Positions 25,066 through 33,260 of a DNA stretch of 64,000 bases are shown one piece after another. The notes below the pieces were generated by a model. It worked only from the letters and a program-made list of their open reading frames with translations. It was not told where the DNA came from and did no database searches. Source of the stretch: Paenibacillus_AQ nitricinens (lineage in GTDB: Bacteria > Bacillota > Bacilli > Paenibacillales > Paenibacillaceae). The translations under genes and the position numbers were made by a program. Where the stretch lies: assembly GCF_052056485.1 (NCBI RefSeq), contig NZ_CP183948.1, forward strand, positions 4,774,001-4,838,000, read 5' to 3'. The first letter of the stretch is position 1, and every line of letters starts with the position of its first letter.

Positions 25066-26059
25066 GTATATCACCACCTAATCGATCCCCGGGTGAGATA
25101 AGAAGTAATCCGCGTTTTTGTCCATCCAGAACACGAAAGGAGAGCCCTGCTTCTGAGCGATGCAGAATGACGTATCTTTCGAACATCTTTTGTTCCAGTA
25201 GCCCGCCAAGCCCGGGTCTACGAGCCAGTTCTATTACTTCTTTACCGTGAGCCGAAGCAACAACTGATATTCCAGCATGCAGCGCTTCAGTGACTGCTTC
25301 AGCGTCTTCAGGACGACCAATCTCATCAGCAATCAATACATCCGGTGACAAGGAACGAATCATCATCATCATGCCTTCAGCTTTGGGACAGCCGTCGAGG
25401 ATATCTGTGCGCGGACCAACATCAAAGGCAGGAATCCCGCGTCTGCTTCCGGCAATCTCAGAACGTTCATCGACAATCCCCACCTTCAAACCGGGTCTTC
25501 CGCCTTCACGCTTCCCCAAATCTCCTAAGGAGATTTGTCTTGCAATATCGCGAAGAAGTGTTGTCTTCCCGTGCTGTGGAGGCGAAAGGATCAAGGTGTG
25601 CATCATTCGCTGCCTCCCCTTGTCCAGCAGATAAGGCAGCACTTTATCCGCGACTCCGGGAACCTCACGGGCTATGCGGACATTGAAGCTTGTAATGTCG
25701 CGTAGATGCTCCACACCACCACCACTCAGCACCGTCCGACCAGCAAGTCCTATTCGATGGCCGCCAGGAATCGTAATAAATCCCTTTCTCAGCTCTTCTT
25801 CCATCGTATATAGTGAATGGTTGCTGATCAGATCTAGCAGTCTATGAGTGTCCTCCCGATCCGGCCTATAGGCTTCTTCCGGCCTTTGCGTTACGCTGCC
25901 ATTTGCTCTAAGAAAGTGATATTTACCTGAATAGTTAATCTCCAGCGGACGACCTTCACGGACCCGAATCTCTTCCACCATTCCAAGTAGCGGAAGGGGA
26001 AGGCACTTTAATAGTGCTCTTACTTTTTCAGGAAACAATTGCAGCCAATCATCTGCCAT
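25058..26059 (-). CDS. spoIIIAA: SpoIIIAA ATPase
   Basis: AAA-type secretion-like ATPase of 333 aa that powers the mother cell-to-forespore channel. Walker A is in LSPPQHGKTTLLRDIA and Walker B in DVLIADEIGRPEDAEAV. The N-terminal region has EEIRVREGRPLEI. The ATG at 26059 follows GGGGGTA; the frame extends to 26074 without support. First gene of the eight-gene spoIIIA operon. Confidence 0.96.
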   Translation of the reverse strand: MADDWLQLFPEKVRALLKCLPLPLLGMVEEIRVREGRPLEINYSGKYHFLRANGSVTQRPEEAYRPDREDTHRLLDLISNHSLYTMEEELRKGFITIPGGHRIGLAGRTVLSGGGVEHLRDITSFNVRIAREVPGVADKVLPYLLDKGRQRMMHTLILSPPQHGKTTLLRDIARQISLGDLGKREGGRPGLKVGIVDERSEIAGSRRGIPAFDVGPRTDILDGCPKAEGMMMMIRSLSPDVLIADEIGRPEDAEAVTEALHAGISVVASAHGKEVIELARRPGLGGLLEQKMFERYVILHRSEAGLSFRVLDGQKRGLLLISPGDRLGGDIHA

Positions 26060-26100
26060 ACAAAGTACCCCCAAGTTGTCCTCTATCTAATTGCTTTATT

Positions 26101-26132
26101 CCATATTTATGCTTGTACGCGCTCAATATGCC
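26101..26132 (-). promoter_or_regulatory. Candidate sigma-E promoter of the spoIIIA operon
   Basis: On the minus strand GGCATATT (26125-26132) is followed after 13 bp by CATAAATATGG (26101-26111). This resembles the mother-cell sigma-E pattern (ATATT, then CATA-A-T) and lies about 40 bp before spoIIIAA, an operon known to be sigma-E dependent. Confidence 0.55.
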
Positions 26133-26141
26133 TATCATCTA

Positions 26142-26405
26142 TCATTTTTTTAGAATCCCGATTAAGAGAAAGGCTACACCGCAACCGACCCAGCCCAGTT
26201 TGCTCCAGGACAACTGCTGAGCCATCCCTGTAAGTCCGATCGCTGTCGTCAATATCAAGATCGTCGGACCTACCAAAGCTAGTCCAGAATTGACTGCGAG
26301 CGCCTTGTCTACCTGATTCAACCGCAGCATAATCAGCGCAGCTATAATCTCCGCACTACCCGAGAACAGCCGAAGAGTCGCCATCCAGCTTACATACTTG
26401 TCCAA
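26142..26405 (-). CDS. yqhV: YqhV family membrane protein (DUF2619)
   Basis: An 87-aa protein with three hydrophobic helices. It is found upstream of spoIIIAA in Bacillus and relatives, as here. The start is TTG at 26405 (MDKYVSWMATLRLFSGSAE) with TAGGAGTGGAG upstream. Function unknown; its position suggests a link to sporulation. Confidence 0.85.
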   Translation of the reverse strand: MDKYVSWMATLRLFSGSAEIIAALIMLRLNQVDKALAVNSGLALVGPTILILTTAIGLTGMAQQLSWSKLGWVGCGVAFLLIGILKK

Positions 26406-26707
26406 TCCACTCCACTCCTAACTTTTACTATTTCATACAAAATGATATTCAGGGCTTGTTTGTCCTTCTCTTATCCATGGATATGCGATAATTACTCACT
26501 TTAGACAAGGAGAAATGACAGAATTGTAAGTCCAACTGTGAAAGAGTTCATAGTACACACCTATATAAATAAATATAATCAGTACGATAAAATTATTTTT
26601 TACGAACACTTCCATCTGTGGTATCCTTGTTAATTGGAAATATAGTGGGTTTATATTTTCAAAAAGAGCAGACTATAAAGACATAAGAAAAAGAGGGGAT
26701 TTGTGTC
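26406..26707. other. Divergent promoter region, yqhV / YitT gene
   Basis: About 300 bp of AT-rich DNA between divergent genes. It must hold both promoters. The ribosome-binding site AGAGGGGA precedes the plus-strand gene. I see no clear riboswitch or repeat here. Confidence 0.4.
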
Positions 26708-27574
26708 ATGCAAGTTCGAAGTTACGGGTTACCGCAAAATATGCGGACCGTAGTCAGACCACTCAAGGAAGTAGCTATCATTATTTTTTCAGCCTTTTTA
26801 ATTGCAAGCGGGATGCGATTGTTTCTAATTCCTCATCAGCTTCTGAGCGGTGGGGTAGCAGGGGTGGCTTCGGTCGTCGGTTATTTAACGGATCCGAAGT
26901 ACATTTCTAAGCTTTATTTTGTAATAAACCTCCCTTTAATTGTCTGGGGATTTATTGCAGTGGGGAAAAAATACATCTTACTAAGCTTACTTTCCGTCGT
27001 CGCTACCACCTGGTTCATTACCATTATTCCTGAGGTGCAAATGACCAAGGATCCCATTCTTGCAAGTATTTTCGGCGGAGTAATTATTGCTGGCGGCGTT
27101 GGTTTTTCTCTCCGTACAGGGGGTTCTTCCGGGGGATTTGATATATTAGGCTCGATTATTTCTCGCAAGCGTGATATTCCAATGGGAAATATCATGTTCC
27201 TAATGGATGGATTAGTGATTCTGAGTTTAGGCTTCTTTAAAAGCTGGGATTCCGCCTTATACGCTATGCTCTGTATTTTTGTAAAGAGTAGAGTAGTCGA
27301 TATGATCCATATTCGCCATGTGAAGCTGACCTGCTTCATCGTTACCAAAGAACGGGAGATGATGCTAACCCGTCTCAGAGAGTTACCTCATGGCATCACT
27401 GTCGTCAATGCAGAGGGTGGATACAGTCATGAGGGAAATACCATGCTAATGACGGTAACGACTCGGTATGAGCTTGCAAATCTGCGGAGAACTATTCTTG
27501 AGGCAGACCCAAGCTCCTTCGTCAATGTTGTGGAGACTGTAGAGATCCAGGGCCGGTTCAAACGATTAGGATAA
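26708..27574 (+). CDS. YitT family membrane protein
   Basis: A 288-aa protein with five to six membrane helices (residues about 20-180; contains GMRLFLIPHQLLSGGVAGV and LRTGGSSGGFDILGSI, both typical of the family) and a C-terminal DUF2179 domain (about 220-280, HGITVVNAEGGYSHEG). Substrate and function are unclear. It stands alone on the plus strand, with its own strong terminator at 27604-27657. Confidence 0.93.
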   Translation: MQVRSYGLPQNMRTVVRPLKEVAIIIFSAFLIASGMRLFLIPHQLLSGGVAGVASVVGYLTDPKYISKLYFVINLPLIVWGFIAVGKKYILLSLLSVVATTWFITIIPEVQMTKDPILASIFGGVIIAGGVGFSLRTGGSSGGFDILGSIISRKRDIPMGNIMFLMDGLVILSLGFFKSWDSALYAMLCIFVKSRVVDMIHIRHVKLTCFIVTKEREMMLTRLRELPHGITVVNAEGGYSHEGNTMLMTVTTRYELANLRRTILEADPSSFVNVVETVEIQGRFKRLG

Positions 27575-27603
27575 AATTCAGGGACTTACCTCCCATGCTG
27601 TTA

Positions 27604-27657
27604 TATAGATGAAAAGGAACGCTGCATTCAAATCTGCAGCGTTCCTTTTCATCTATA
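27604..27657 (+). terminator. Terminator of the YitT gene, perfect 23-bp stem
   Basis: A perfect 23-bp inverted repeat (27604-27626 with 27635-27657; arm begins TATAGATGAAAAGGAACGC) around an 8-nt loop. The inner half (AAAAGGAACGC ... GCGTTCCTTTT) has the A and T tracts of a bidirectional terminator. The stem is unusually long and without mismatch. Confidence 0.8.
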
Positions 27658-27792
27658 AGTGATGCTATTTTCTTATTTTTTACTAGCTGAAATATACCAG
27701 TCATTCACTTCCTTAGTAATTTCATCACCATTCATTATTCAAGACGCATTATGGCATAACGCCGCAGGAATACCACAACAAACCCGGCTTAT

Positions 27793-27850
27793 AAGACAAA
27801 GAGAGGGATGCCCCGCAGCCGTCTGGCTGTAAGGCATCCCTCTTTGTTTA
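27793..27850 (-). terminator. lysC terminator
   Basis: On the minus strand AAACAAAGAGGGATGCC pairs with GGGCATCCCTCTCTTTGTC over an inner CAGCC/GGCTG stem, just after the lysC stop. Confidence 0.75.
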
Positions 27851-27861
27851 CTCAGCAGCTC

Positions 27862-28380
27862 TTATCGGCGATCTTTAGGACCTCCGACGAAAGCCTGCTC
27901 AGTTGTATCTAGATTGTAGGCGGTATGAAGCGCCTGTATGATTGATGGCAAATTGCCTGATTCAATAACGCAAGATACTTTAATCTCAGAAGTGCTGACC
28001 ATCTTGATGCTTACACCCTCTTGGGAGAGTACATCAAACATTTGAGCTGCTACCCCTGGATGGCTGACCATCCCAGCACCAACGATGGATACCTTCACCA
28101 GGTTATCCTCGGAGGTAACTTCACGGTAAGGCAATGTTTTATGAATTTCTTTAATAACTTCCTTCGCCCGATCCAGCTCATCAAGAGAAACTGTAAATGA
28201 GAAGTCAGCCTGCTCATTCTGTACACCACTTTGTACGATGATATCTACGTTAACGCCCTCTTCAGCAAGCTTGCCGAAGACCTGAGCGAGTACACCTGGT
28301 ACATCAGGAACTCCAAGAATACTGACACGTGCTACATTCTTATCAAATGCAATACCACTAACTACGATTCCCTGCTCCAT
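27862..28380 (-). CDS. Aspartate kinase beta subunit from internal start
   Basis: Inside lysC an in-frame ATG at 28380 (MEQGIVVSGIAF) has a perfect AAGGAGG 8 nt upstream (28389-28395). It would give a 172-aa protein with only the two ACT domains. In B. subtilis aspartokinase II the beta subunit is made from the same kind of internal start at Met246; here the Met is also residue 246 counted from the TTG start. The match in position and the strong site support in-frame overlapping translation. Confidence 0.75.
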   Translation of the reverse strand: MEQGIVVSGIAFDKNVARVSILGVPDVPGVLAQVFGKLAEEGVNVDIIVQSGVQNEQADFSFTVSLDELDRAKEVIKEIHKTLPYREVTSEDNLVKVSIVGAGMVSHPGVAAQMFDVLSQEGVSIKMVSTSEIKVSCVIESGNLPSIIQALHTAYNLDTTEQAFVGGPKDRR

Positions 28381-29115
28381 ACTTGTTTCCTCCTTCACAA
28401 CGGTACCTTCATTATGATTAAAGCTCGATCTAACGACCAGCTTAACTTGATGACGCTTAGCGTACTCCACTGCACGTGGATGTAATACAGCTGCTCCCAA
28501 ATTGGCAAGCTCCAGCATTTCATCGTAAGAGATTTCCTTCAGCTTACGTGCCGTCTTCACGATACGTGGGTCTGTGGAGTAGATACCATCTACATCGGTA
28601 TAGATTTCGCATACGTCTGCTTCTATAGCAGCAGCCAATGCTACGGCTGTTGTGTCCGAACCACCGCGGCCTAATGTGGTGATCTCACCGTCCACAGTCA
28701 TTCCCTGAAAGCCTGCAACGATCACGATCTGTTCACGCTCCAAAGACGCTAATACACGGCGCGGGTCAATTTCATTGATACGAGCTCTGCCGTGAGTTTC
28801 GTCTGTTCGGAATCCAGCCTGCCATCCTGTATAAGAAACAGCATTCCGCCCGATCCCATGTAGGGCAATGGACAATAGAGCGACGGAGATTTGTTCACCT
28901 GTCGTCATCAACATATCCATTTCACGTGCGGGCGGCTGCCCGTTTAGTTGCTTCGCCGTATCGATCAAATCATCTGTTGTATCCCCCATTGCAGATACAA
29001 CCACAACGCAGCGATGTCCCTCATCTTGCTTGTCTGCGATGCGCCCCGCGACGCGTTTCATTCGTTCAGTGTCGCCGACGGAGCTGCCTCCGAATTTCAT
29101 AACATAAAGTGACAA
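27862..29115 (-). CDS. lysC: Aspartate kinase, alpha subunit
   Basis: Phosphorylates aspartate, the entry step to lysine, diaminopimelate, threonine and methionine. It has 417 aa. The kinase domain starts SLYVMKFGGSSVGD and contains GFQGMTVDGEITTLGRGGSD. Two ACT domains follow (about 255-400). The TTG at 29115 is chosen: GGGGAG lies 11 nt upstream and it gives the usual short N-terminus. A GTG at 29127 abuts the ribosome-binding site. An internal start gives a separate beta subunit (next entry). I see no lysine riboswitch upstream. Confidence 0.95.
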   Translation of the reverse strand: MSLYVMKFGGSSVGDTERMKRVAGRIADKQDEGHRCVVVVSAMGDTTDDLIDTAKQLNGQPPAREMDMLMTTGEQISVALLSIALHGIGRNAVSYTGWQAGFRTDETHGRARINEIDPRRVLASLEREQIVIVAGFQGMTVDGEITTLGRGGSDTTAVALAAAIEADVCEIYTDVDGIYSTDPRIVKTARKLKEISYDEMLELANLGAAVLHPRAVEYAKRHQVKLVVRSSFNHNEGTVVKEETSMEQGIVVSGIAFDKNVARVSILGVPDVPGVLAQVFGKLAEEGVNVDIIVQSGVQNEQADFSFTVSLDELDRAKEVIKEIHKTLPYREVTSEDNLVKVSIVGAGMVSHPGVAAQMFDVLSQEGVSIKMVSTSEIKVSCVIESGNLPSIIQALHTAYNLDTTEQAFVGGPKDRR

Positions 29116-29351
29116 AGTCCCATTCACTCCCCATATCGGTCTATGTAGTTGCTTCTAATCGGTTTCCCGCTTTAAATCAGTATAATACGAAAACAGTGCC
29201 CTGCGTTAATGGTTTCATAAAAAATTTATTAAAATTCCCCGCTGCGAAAAAAAAGATAAGATCAGCATCCGCCCTTCAGCTGTGCTTATTTTACTCAACT
29301 TCCAGTATTTTAATGTGGGTTTCCATGGCATCTTTATCCGTTACTGTTCAT

Positions 29352-29383
29352 AAAAAAACCTCCACCGTATAAACGGGGAGGTT
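29352..29383 (-). terminator. efp operon terminator
   Basis: On the minus strand AACCTCCCCG pairs with CGGTGGAGGTT around a TTTATA loop and is followed by TTTTTTT. Confidence 0.8.
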
Positions 29384-29420
29384 ATTCTGGTAATATCTAG
29401 GTTATTCTGGTAATATCTAG
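29381..29420. repeat. 20-bp perfect tandem duplication
   Basis: GTTATTCTGGTAATATCTAG occurs twice head to tail (29381-29400 and 29401-29420), between the efp stop and its terminator. It looks like a recent slippage duplication. Confidence 0.85.
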
Positions 29421-29436
29421 GTTATGCTTCTATTTC

Positions 29437-29994
29437 CTACGCGCGGGAGATATATTTACCTTCACGAGTATCAACGAGCAAGATGTCTTCTTCGTTGATG
29501 AACAATGGAACCTGAACACTGTGTCCGGTTTCAAGCTTGGCCGATTTCGTAGCACCTTGAGCCGTGTTTCCTTTAACGCCAGGCTCAGTTTCAACAACCT
29601 TAAGCTCTACGCTGGTAGGAAGGTTGATCCCAAGAATCTCACCTTTATAACTAACGATGTTTACAGTCATGTTCTCTTTAAGGAAATTCAATTCCCATTC
29701 CAATTGCTTTTCGGACAATTCGAATTGGTCATAAGTTTCGTTATCCATGAATACATGGTCCGATCCACTGGCATAGAGATATTGTACACCACGGTTTTCG
29801 ATAATAGCACGGCCAATCGTTTCACCTGCACGGAATGTACGCTCTACTGTATTACCGTTACGTAGGTTCTTAAGCTTGGAACGGACAAATGCTGCGCCTT
29901 TACCTGGCTTAACGTGTTGGAAATCAATAACGGTAAAAATATCTCCTTCTACCTCTACGGTCAAACCTGTTTTAAAATCATTTACTGAAATCAC
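29437..29994 (-). CDS. efp: Elongation factor P
   Basis: Three-domain translation factor of 185 aa that relieves ribosomes stalled at polyproline. The KOW-like N domain has the modifiable loop VKPGKGAAFVR, with Lys at the tip. The OB domains follow (VELKVVETEPGVKGNTAQG is the family signature). The start is GTG at 29994 after GGAGGG. It follows papA, as in Bacillus. Confidence 0.97.
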   Translation of the reverse strand: MISVNDFKTGLTVEVEGDIFTVIDFQHVKPGKGAAFVRSKLKNLRNGNTVERTFRAGETIGRAIIENRGVQYLYASGSDHVFMDNETYDQFELSEKQLEWELNFLKENMTVNIVSYKGEILGINLPTSVELKVVETEPGVKGNTAQGATKSAKLETGHSVQVPLFINEEDILLVDTREGKYISRA

Positions 29995-30039
29995 TAAAAT
30001 CCCTCCAAAATTATAATTAATCTACTACATCACGCTTAC

Positions 30040-31110
30040 TTACAGTACTGTATATTCTTTAGACGAATGGGTCAGCAGTGATATTCCGCTCTCTGTGATC
30101 ACAATGTCATCTTCAATACGTACTCCGCCAATGCCCGGCAAATAAATACCAGGCTCCACAGTTACAACCATCCCCGGCTGCATAATATCGTCACTAAGTT
30201 TAGACAAACGCGGCCACTCATGAACTTCCATTCCAAGTCCATGGCCTGTGCTGTGTCCAAATTGTTCACCATATCCGTAGCTAGCAATGATATCACGTGC
30301 CAAGGCATCACATTCCCGTCCAGTCATACCCGGCTTGATATGTGCTAAAGTATGTAGCTGAGCTTCCAGCACAATATCATAGATCTCTTTCAGCTTCGGA
30401 TCCGGTGCTCCGAGTGCAATGGTTCTTGTCACATCTGAACAATAGCCATCAAGTAATGCACCGAAATCAAGGGTAATGAATTCATTGCCTTGAATTACGC
30501 GGCTGCTTGCTACGCCGTGTGGCATGGACGAACGTTCGCCTGAAGCAACAATCGTATCAAACGATGAAGAAGTTGCACCATGGGTACGCATATAAAATTC
30601 CATTTCCAAATCAACATCGCGCTCAGTCATACCCGGCTTGATCACGTTCAGAATATGACTGAATGTAGCATCGGCCAGATCTGCTGCACGTTGCATAACG
30701 GCAAGCTCATCCTCATCCTTGAACATACGAAGGTCTTCCACAGCTTTGGAAATTGGAACTAACACTGCCGGCTTAAGTGCTTCTGCATATGCGGTGTACG
30801 CGCTGAATGAAACATCATCCTGTTCGAAACCAATACGTACCTCTTTACCAGAAGGCAGAAGCTCGCGAACTGTATCAATGAATTTAGTTGTATGCTCTAC
30901 AACTTTAACCCCCATTGCTTGGTCCGCGGCCTGTGTCATATACCTGAAGTCAGTCAGCAGATAACAATCATCACTTGTCACCAGTACATAACCGGACGAT
31001 CCGGTAAATCCACTTAAATAGCGGCGGTTATAACCGCTAGTTATCAACATTGCATCCAATCCTTGATCCTGCAAAACCTTACGCAGCTTGGAGACACGCT
31101 TGTTACCCAT
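30040..31110 (-). CDS. papA: Xaa-Pro aminopeptidase (M24B, YqhT)
   Basis: Metallopeptidase of 356 aa that removes N-terminal residues before proline. The N-terminal creatinase-like domain (1-125) precedes the pita-bread catalytic domain with metal ligands in FITLDFGALLDGYCSDVTRT (two Asp), GHSTGHGLGMEVHEWP (His) and VTVEPGIY and GGVRIEDD (two Glu). The ATG at 31110 has GGAG 7 nt upstream. It is upstream of efp and likely in the same transcript. Confidence 0.95.
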   Translation of the reverse strand: MGNKRVSKLRKVLQDQGLDAMLITSGYNRRYLSGFTGSSGYVLVTSDDCYLLTDFRYMTQAADQAMGVKVVEHTTKFIDTVRELLPSGKEVRIGFEQDDVSFSAYTAYAEALKPAVLVPISKAVEDLRMFKDEDELAVMQRAADLADATFSHILNVIKPGMTERDVDLEMEFYMRTHGATSSSFDTIVASGERSSMPHGVASSRVIQGNEFITLDFGALLDGYCSDVTRTIALGAPDPKLKEIYDIVLEAQLHTLAHIKPGMTGRECDALARDIIASYGYGEQFGHSTGHGLGMEVHEWPRLSKLSDDIMQPGMVVTVEPGIYLPGIGGVRIEDDIVITESGISLLTHSSKEYTVL

Positions 31111-31184
31111 TTTCATTCTCCTCTCGAAATAGCCACATTGTATTTTAACATAGGGATATCCCCTTGAGAAGTTTTTTCGCGCCG

Positions 31185-31676
31185 TTAGGCAAGCGCTGTA
31201 CTTTGCTCACGCTTCCGTTCGTCCGTATACTCAATTGCTGCTGTATATCCAATGAACATTCCCCATAGCAGAAAAATACAGAACTCACTAATGACCGTGT
31301 TCCACGGCAGCTTGAATGGGGGCTGCATAAGAAACATCTGAGAACCAGGAATAAATATAATCGCCCACCATAAAATGCCGTAGACTAGGCCTGGCCAAGG
31401 CCCCTTCAGCTTACGGAGAACCAGTACGTACAGCATAGAAGCGATGACCGAAAATACAATAAACATCATATATCCCACGAAATGTCCAAATGCTGTTGTC
31501 AAAAACGCATGTTTGAAGAAAGGCTCTGCTATAAAGCCAGGGCTGACTTGGGTAAAACTGAACCAATAAACTAGCCAATGAAGCCCACCCCAAATTAATC
31601 CTGCAAAAAAACCTAATTCGAGTGCAAAAAGCCAAATATTTGTATGCCCCGATTGTTGTTGATGAGATTTGCTCAT
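31185..31676 (-). CDS. yqhR: YqhR family membrane protein
   Basis: A 163-aa protein with four membrane helices (starting at residues about 13, 55, 85 and 125) and a short charged C-terminus. It keeps the Bacillus position between yqhQ and papA. The ATG at 31676 follows GAGGC. Function unknown. Confidence 0.8.
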   Translation of the reverse strand: MSKSHQQQSGHTNIWLFALELGFFAGLIWGGLHWLVYWFSFTQVSPGFIAEPFFKHAFLTTAFGHFVGYMMFIVFSVIASMLYVLVLRKLKGPWPGLVYGILWWAIIFIPGSQMFLMQPPFKLPWNTVISEFCIFLLWGMFIGYTAAIEYTDERKREQSTALA

Positions 31677-31832
31677 GAAATTGCCTCGCTTTCTTTATTT
31701 TCAATGCCGATTTATCTCTCGTTCTCTCTAGAAGATAGTATGTACAGCAAAAGGCGATCCAACTAGTAATGTCTTCAAAAATTAGTTACAATGTATTATA
31801 TAAATCATATTAAATACGAGAAGGTGAATTGG

Positions 31833-32831
31833 TTGTCCCAGGAAACTCCCAGTTACGGCGGCCAAGCCGTCATTGAAGGTGTCATGTTCGGCGGTAAGCA
31901 TATCAATGTAACAGCCGTACGACGCAAGAATCAGGAAATCACTTTTTTAGAAGTACCCAAAAGCGATAAGAGCTGGGTCACGAAACTGCGCAAGATTCCG
32001 CTGCTTCGCGGCCTTGTCAGTATTATAGATGCCAGCGCTAAAGGCTCTAAGCACTTGAACTATTCTGCCGAATCCTACGCTGAAGATGAATTGGAACCGG
32101 AAGATCTTGAGAAGGAAAAAGCGAAGCCGAAGAAAAAGGATGAGGGCTGGAGCCTTGGAATGATTTTTGGCGTTGCTGTAATGGGTATTCTCTCCTTCTT
32201 GTTCGGAAAGCTCATTTTTACGCTTGTTCCGGTATTTGTAGAGGATTTTTTATTTAAAAATGTATTTGATAACTACGTACTGCACAACCTCATAGAAGGC
32301 GGCATCAAAATGATTCTTTTGCTGGTCTATTTATGGGCGATTTCTCAAACACCTGTGATCAAACGACTGTTCCAGTATCACGGTGCCGAACATAAAGTCA
32401 TCAGCGCTTTTGAAGCGGGTGAAGAACTGACTGTTCAGAACGTTCAGAAATACAGCCGTCTGCATTACCGCTGTGGAAGTAGCTTTATGATGCTGACGAT
32501 TATCCTCGGTGTGATCATTTACTCCGTAGTCCCATGGGATAATCTTTGGGAACGAGTGATCCAGCGGATTATCTTGTTACCCGTCGTAATTGGTGTATCG
32601 TTCGAAGTTCTAAAGGGAACCAATGCGGTAAGAGAAGTACCAGGCCTTAAATATCTGGGTTACCCTGGATTGTGGCTGCAACTCCTTACAACCAAAGAGC
32701 CAAAAGACGATCAGGTAGAAGTATCTATTGCCTCTTTTAACCGTATGCGTGAGCTTGATGCTGCGATTGAAGCAAGAGGATATTCGGAGGCAAGTGTGTC
32801 AGGCGGCATATTGGATCCTGCGAAAGGATGA
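31833..32831 (+). CDS. yqhQ: YqhQ, DUF1385 membrane protein
   Basis: A 332-aa protein. The N-terminal soluble part has YGGQAVIEGVMFGGKH, the family signature. Helices follow at about 115-145, 160-190 and 235-270. The block QYHGAEHKVISAFEAG and LHYRCGSSFM (His, Glu, Arg, Cys) is highly conserved and looks metal-binding. The TTG at 31833 (MSQETPSYGG) has GAAGGTG 6 nt upstream; the upstream ATG at 31791 lacks a good site. It is divergent from yqhR. Confidence 0.93.
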   Translation: MSQETPSYGGQAVIEGVMFGGKHINVTAVRRKNQEITFLEVPKSDKSWVTKLRKIPLLRGLVSIIDASAKGSKHLNYSAESYAEDELEPEDLEKEKAKPKKKDEGWSLGMIFGVAVMGILSFLFGKLIFTLVPVFVEDFLFKNVFDNYVLHNLIEGGIKMILLLVYLWAISQTPVIKRLFQYHGAEHKVISAFEAGEELTVQNVQKYSRLHYRCGSSFMMLTIILGVIIYSVVPWDNLWERVIQRIILLPVVIGVSFEVLKGTNAVREVPGLKYLGYPGLWLQLLTTKEPKDDQVEVSIASFNRMRELDAAIEARGYSEASVSGGILDPAKG

Positions 32832-32838
32832 GTGATCT

Positions 32839-33180
32839 ATGATCAGGCATGCTTTAATTTTTTGGATTACGGTTACGCTTGCGATTTTCGGTTTTGTGAT
32901 TGGAGTCTTGACTGAGCCCTTCTTTACGCTGTCGAAGCTGATTCTCCCCTTAGTACTGTTAGCAATCATTTATTATGCTTACAAAAAAATGGGACCAGGC
33001 AAATACGCTCGTAGCAGCAGTGGATCTAAGGTTAAAGTGAAGCCTTCCCAGAAGACCATGTCAAAGGTAGCAGGAATTCGCAAGACTCAAGCTGCACCAG
33101 GCAAACGCAAAAGCTATCCTTTCCAAGTGATCGAAGGAAGTAAAGGGAAAAATGACGATCAGCTTCCGAAGTATCACTAA
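32839..33180 (+). CDS. Small membrane protein with basic tail
   Basis: A 113-aa protein with two membrane helices (about 5-25 and 30-48) and a strongly basic Ser/Lys-rich cytoplasmic tail (residues 55-113). It starts 7 bp after yqhQ and is certainly co-transcribed. I do not recognise a named family. The tail could bind nucleic acid or acidic lipid; that is inference. Confidence 0.7.
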   Translation: MIRHALIFWITVTLAIFGFVIGVLTEPFFTLSKLILPLVLLAIIYYAYKKMGPGKYARSSSGSKVKVKPSQKTMSKVAGIRKTQAAPGKRKSYPFQVIEGSKGKNDDQLPKYH

Positions 33181-33195
33181 CTTCATAAGAACTCC

Positions 33196-33239
33196 AAAAA
33201 GCATCTCCACGTTTTAAGTAACGTGCGGGATGCTTTTTT
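33196..33239 (+). terminator. Bidirectional terminator, yqhQ operon / patatin
   Basis: AAAAAGCATCTCCACGTT pairs with AACGTGCGGGATGCTTTTTT with one bulged mismatch. Both strands end in T runs, so it can serve the plus-strand operon and the minus-strand patatin gene. Confidence 0.8.
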
Positions 33240-33260
33240 CTCATATGGATAACGCGCTCG

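Larger units (their letters stand above)
29116..29436. other. lysC leader and efp terminator region
   Basis: A gene-free 320 bp. The left part is the lysC upstream region, with a weak promoter-like TTAACG-N16-TATTAT on the minus strand. The right part holds the efp terminator and a 20-bp tandem duplication. I looked for a lysine-box fold and see none. Confidence 0.45.

Noticed and set aside
29116..29350. Lysine riboswitch before lysC
   Set aside because: I looked for the L-box conserved loops and a terminator just before lysC and found neither.
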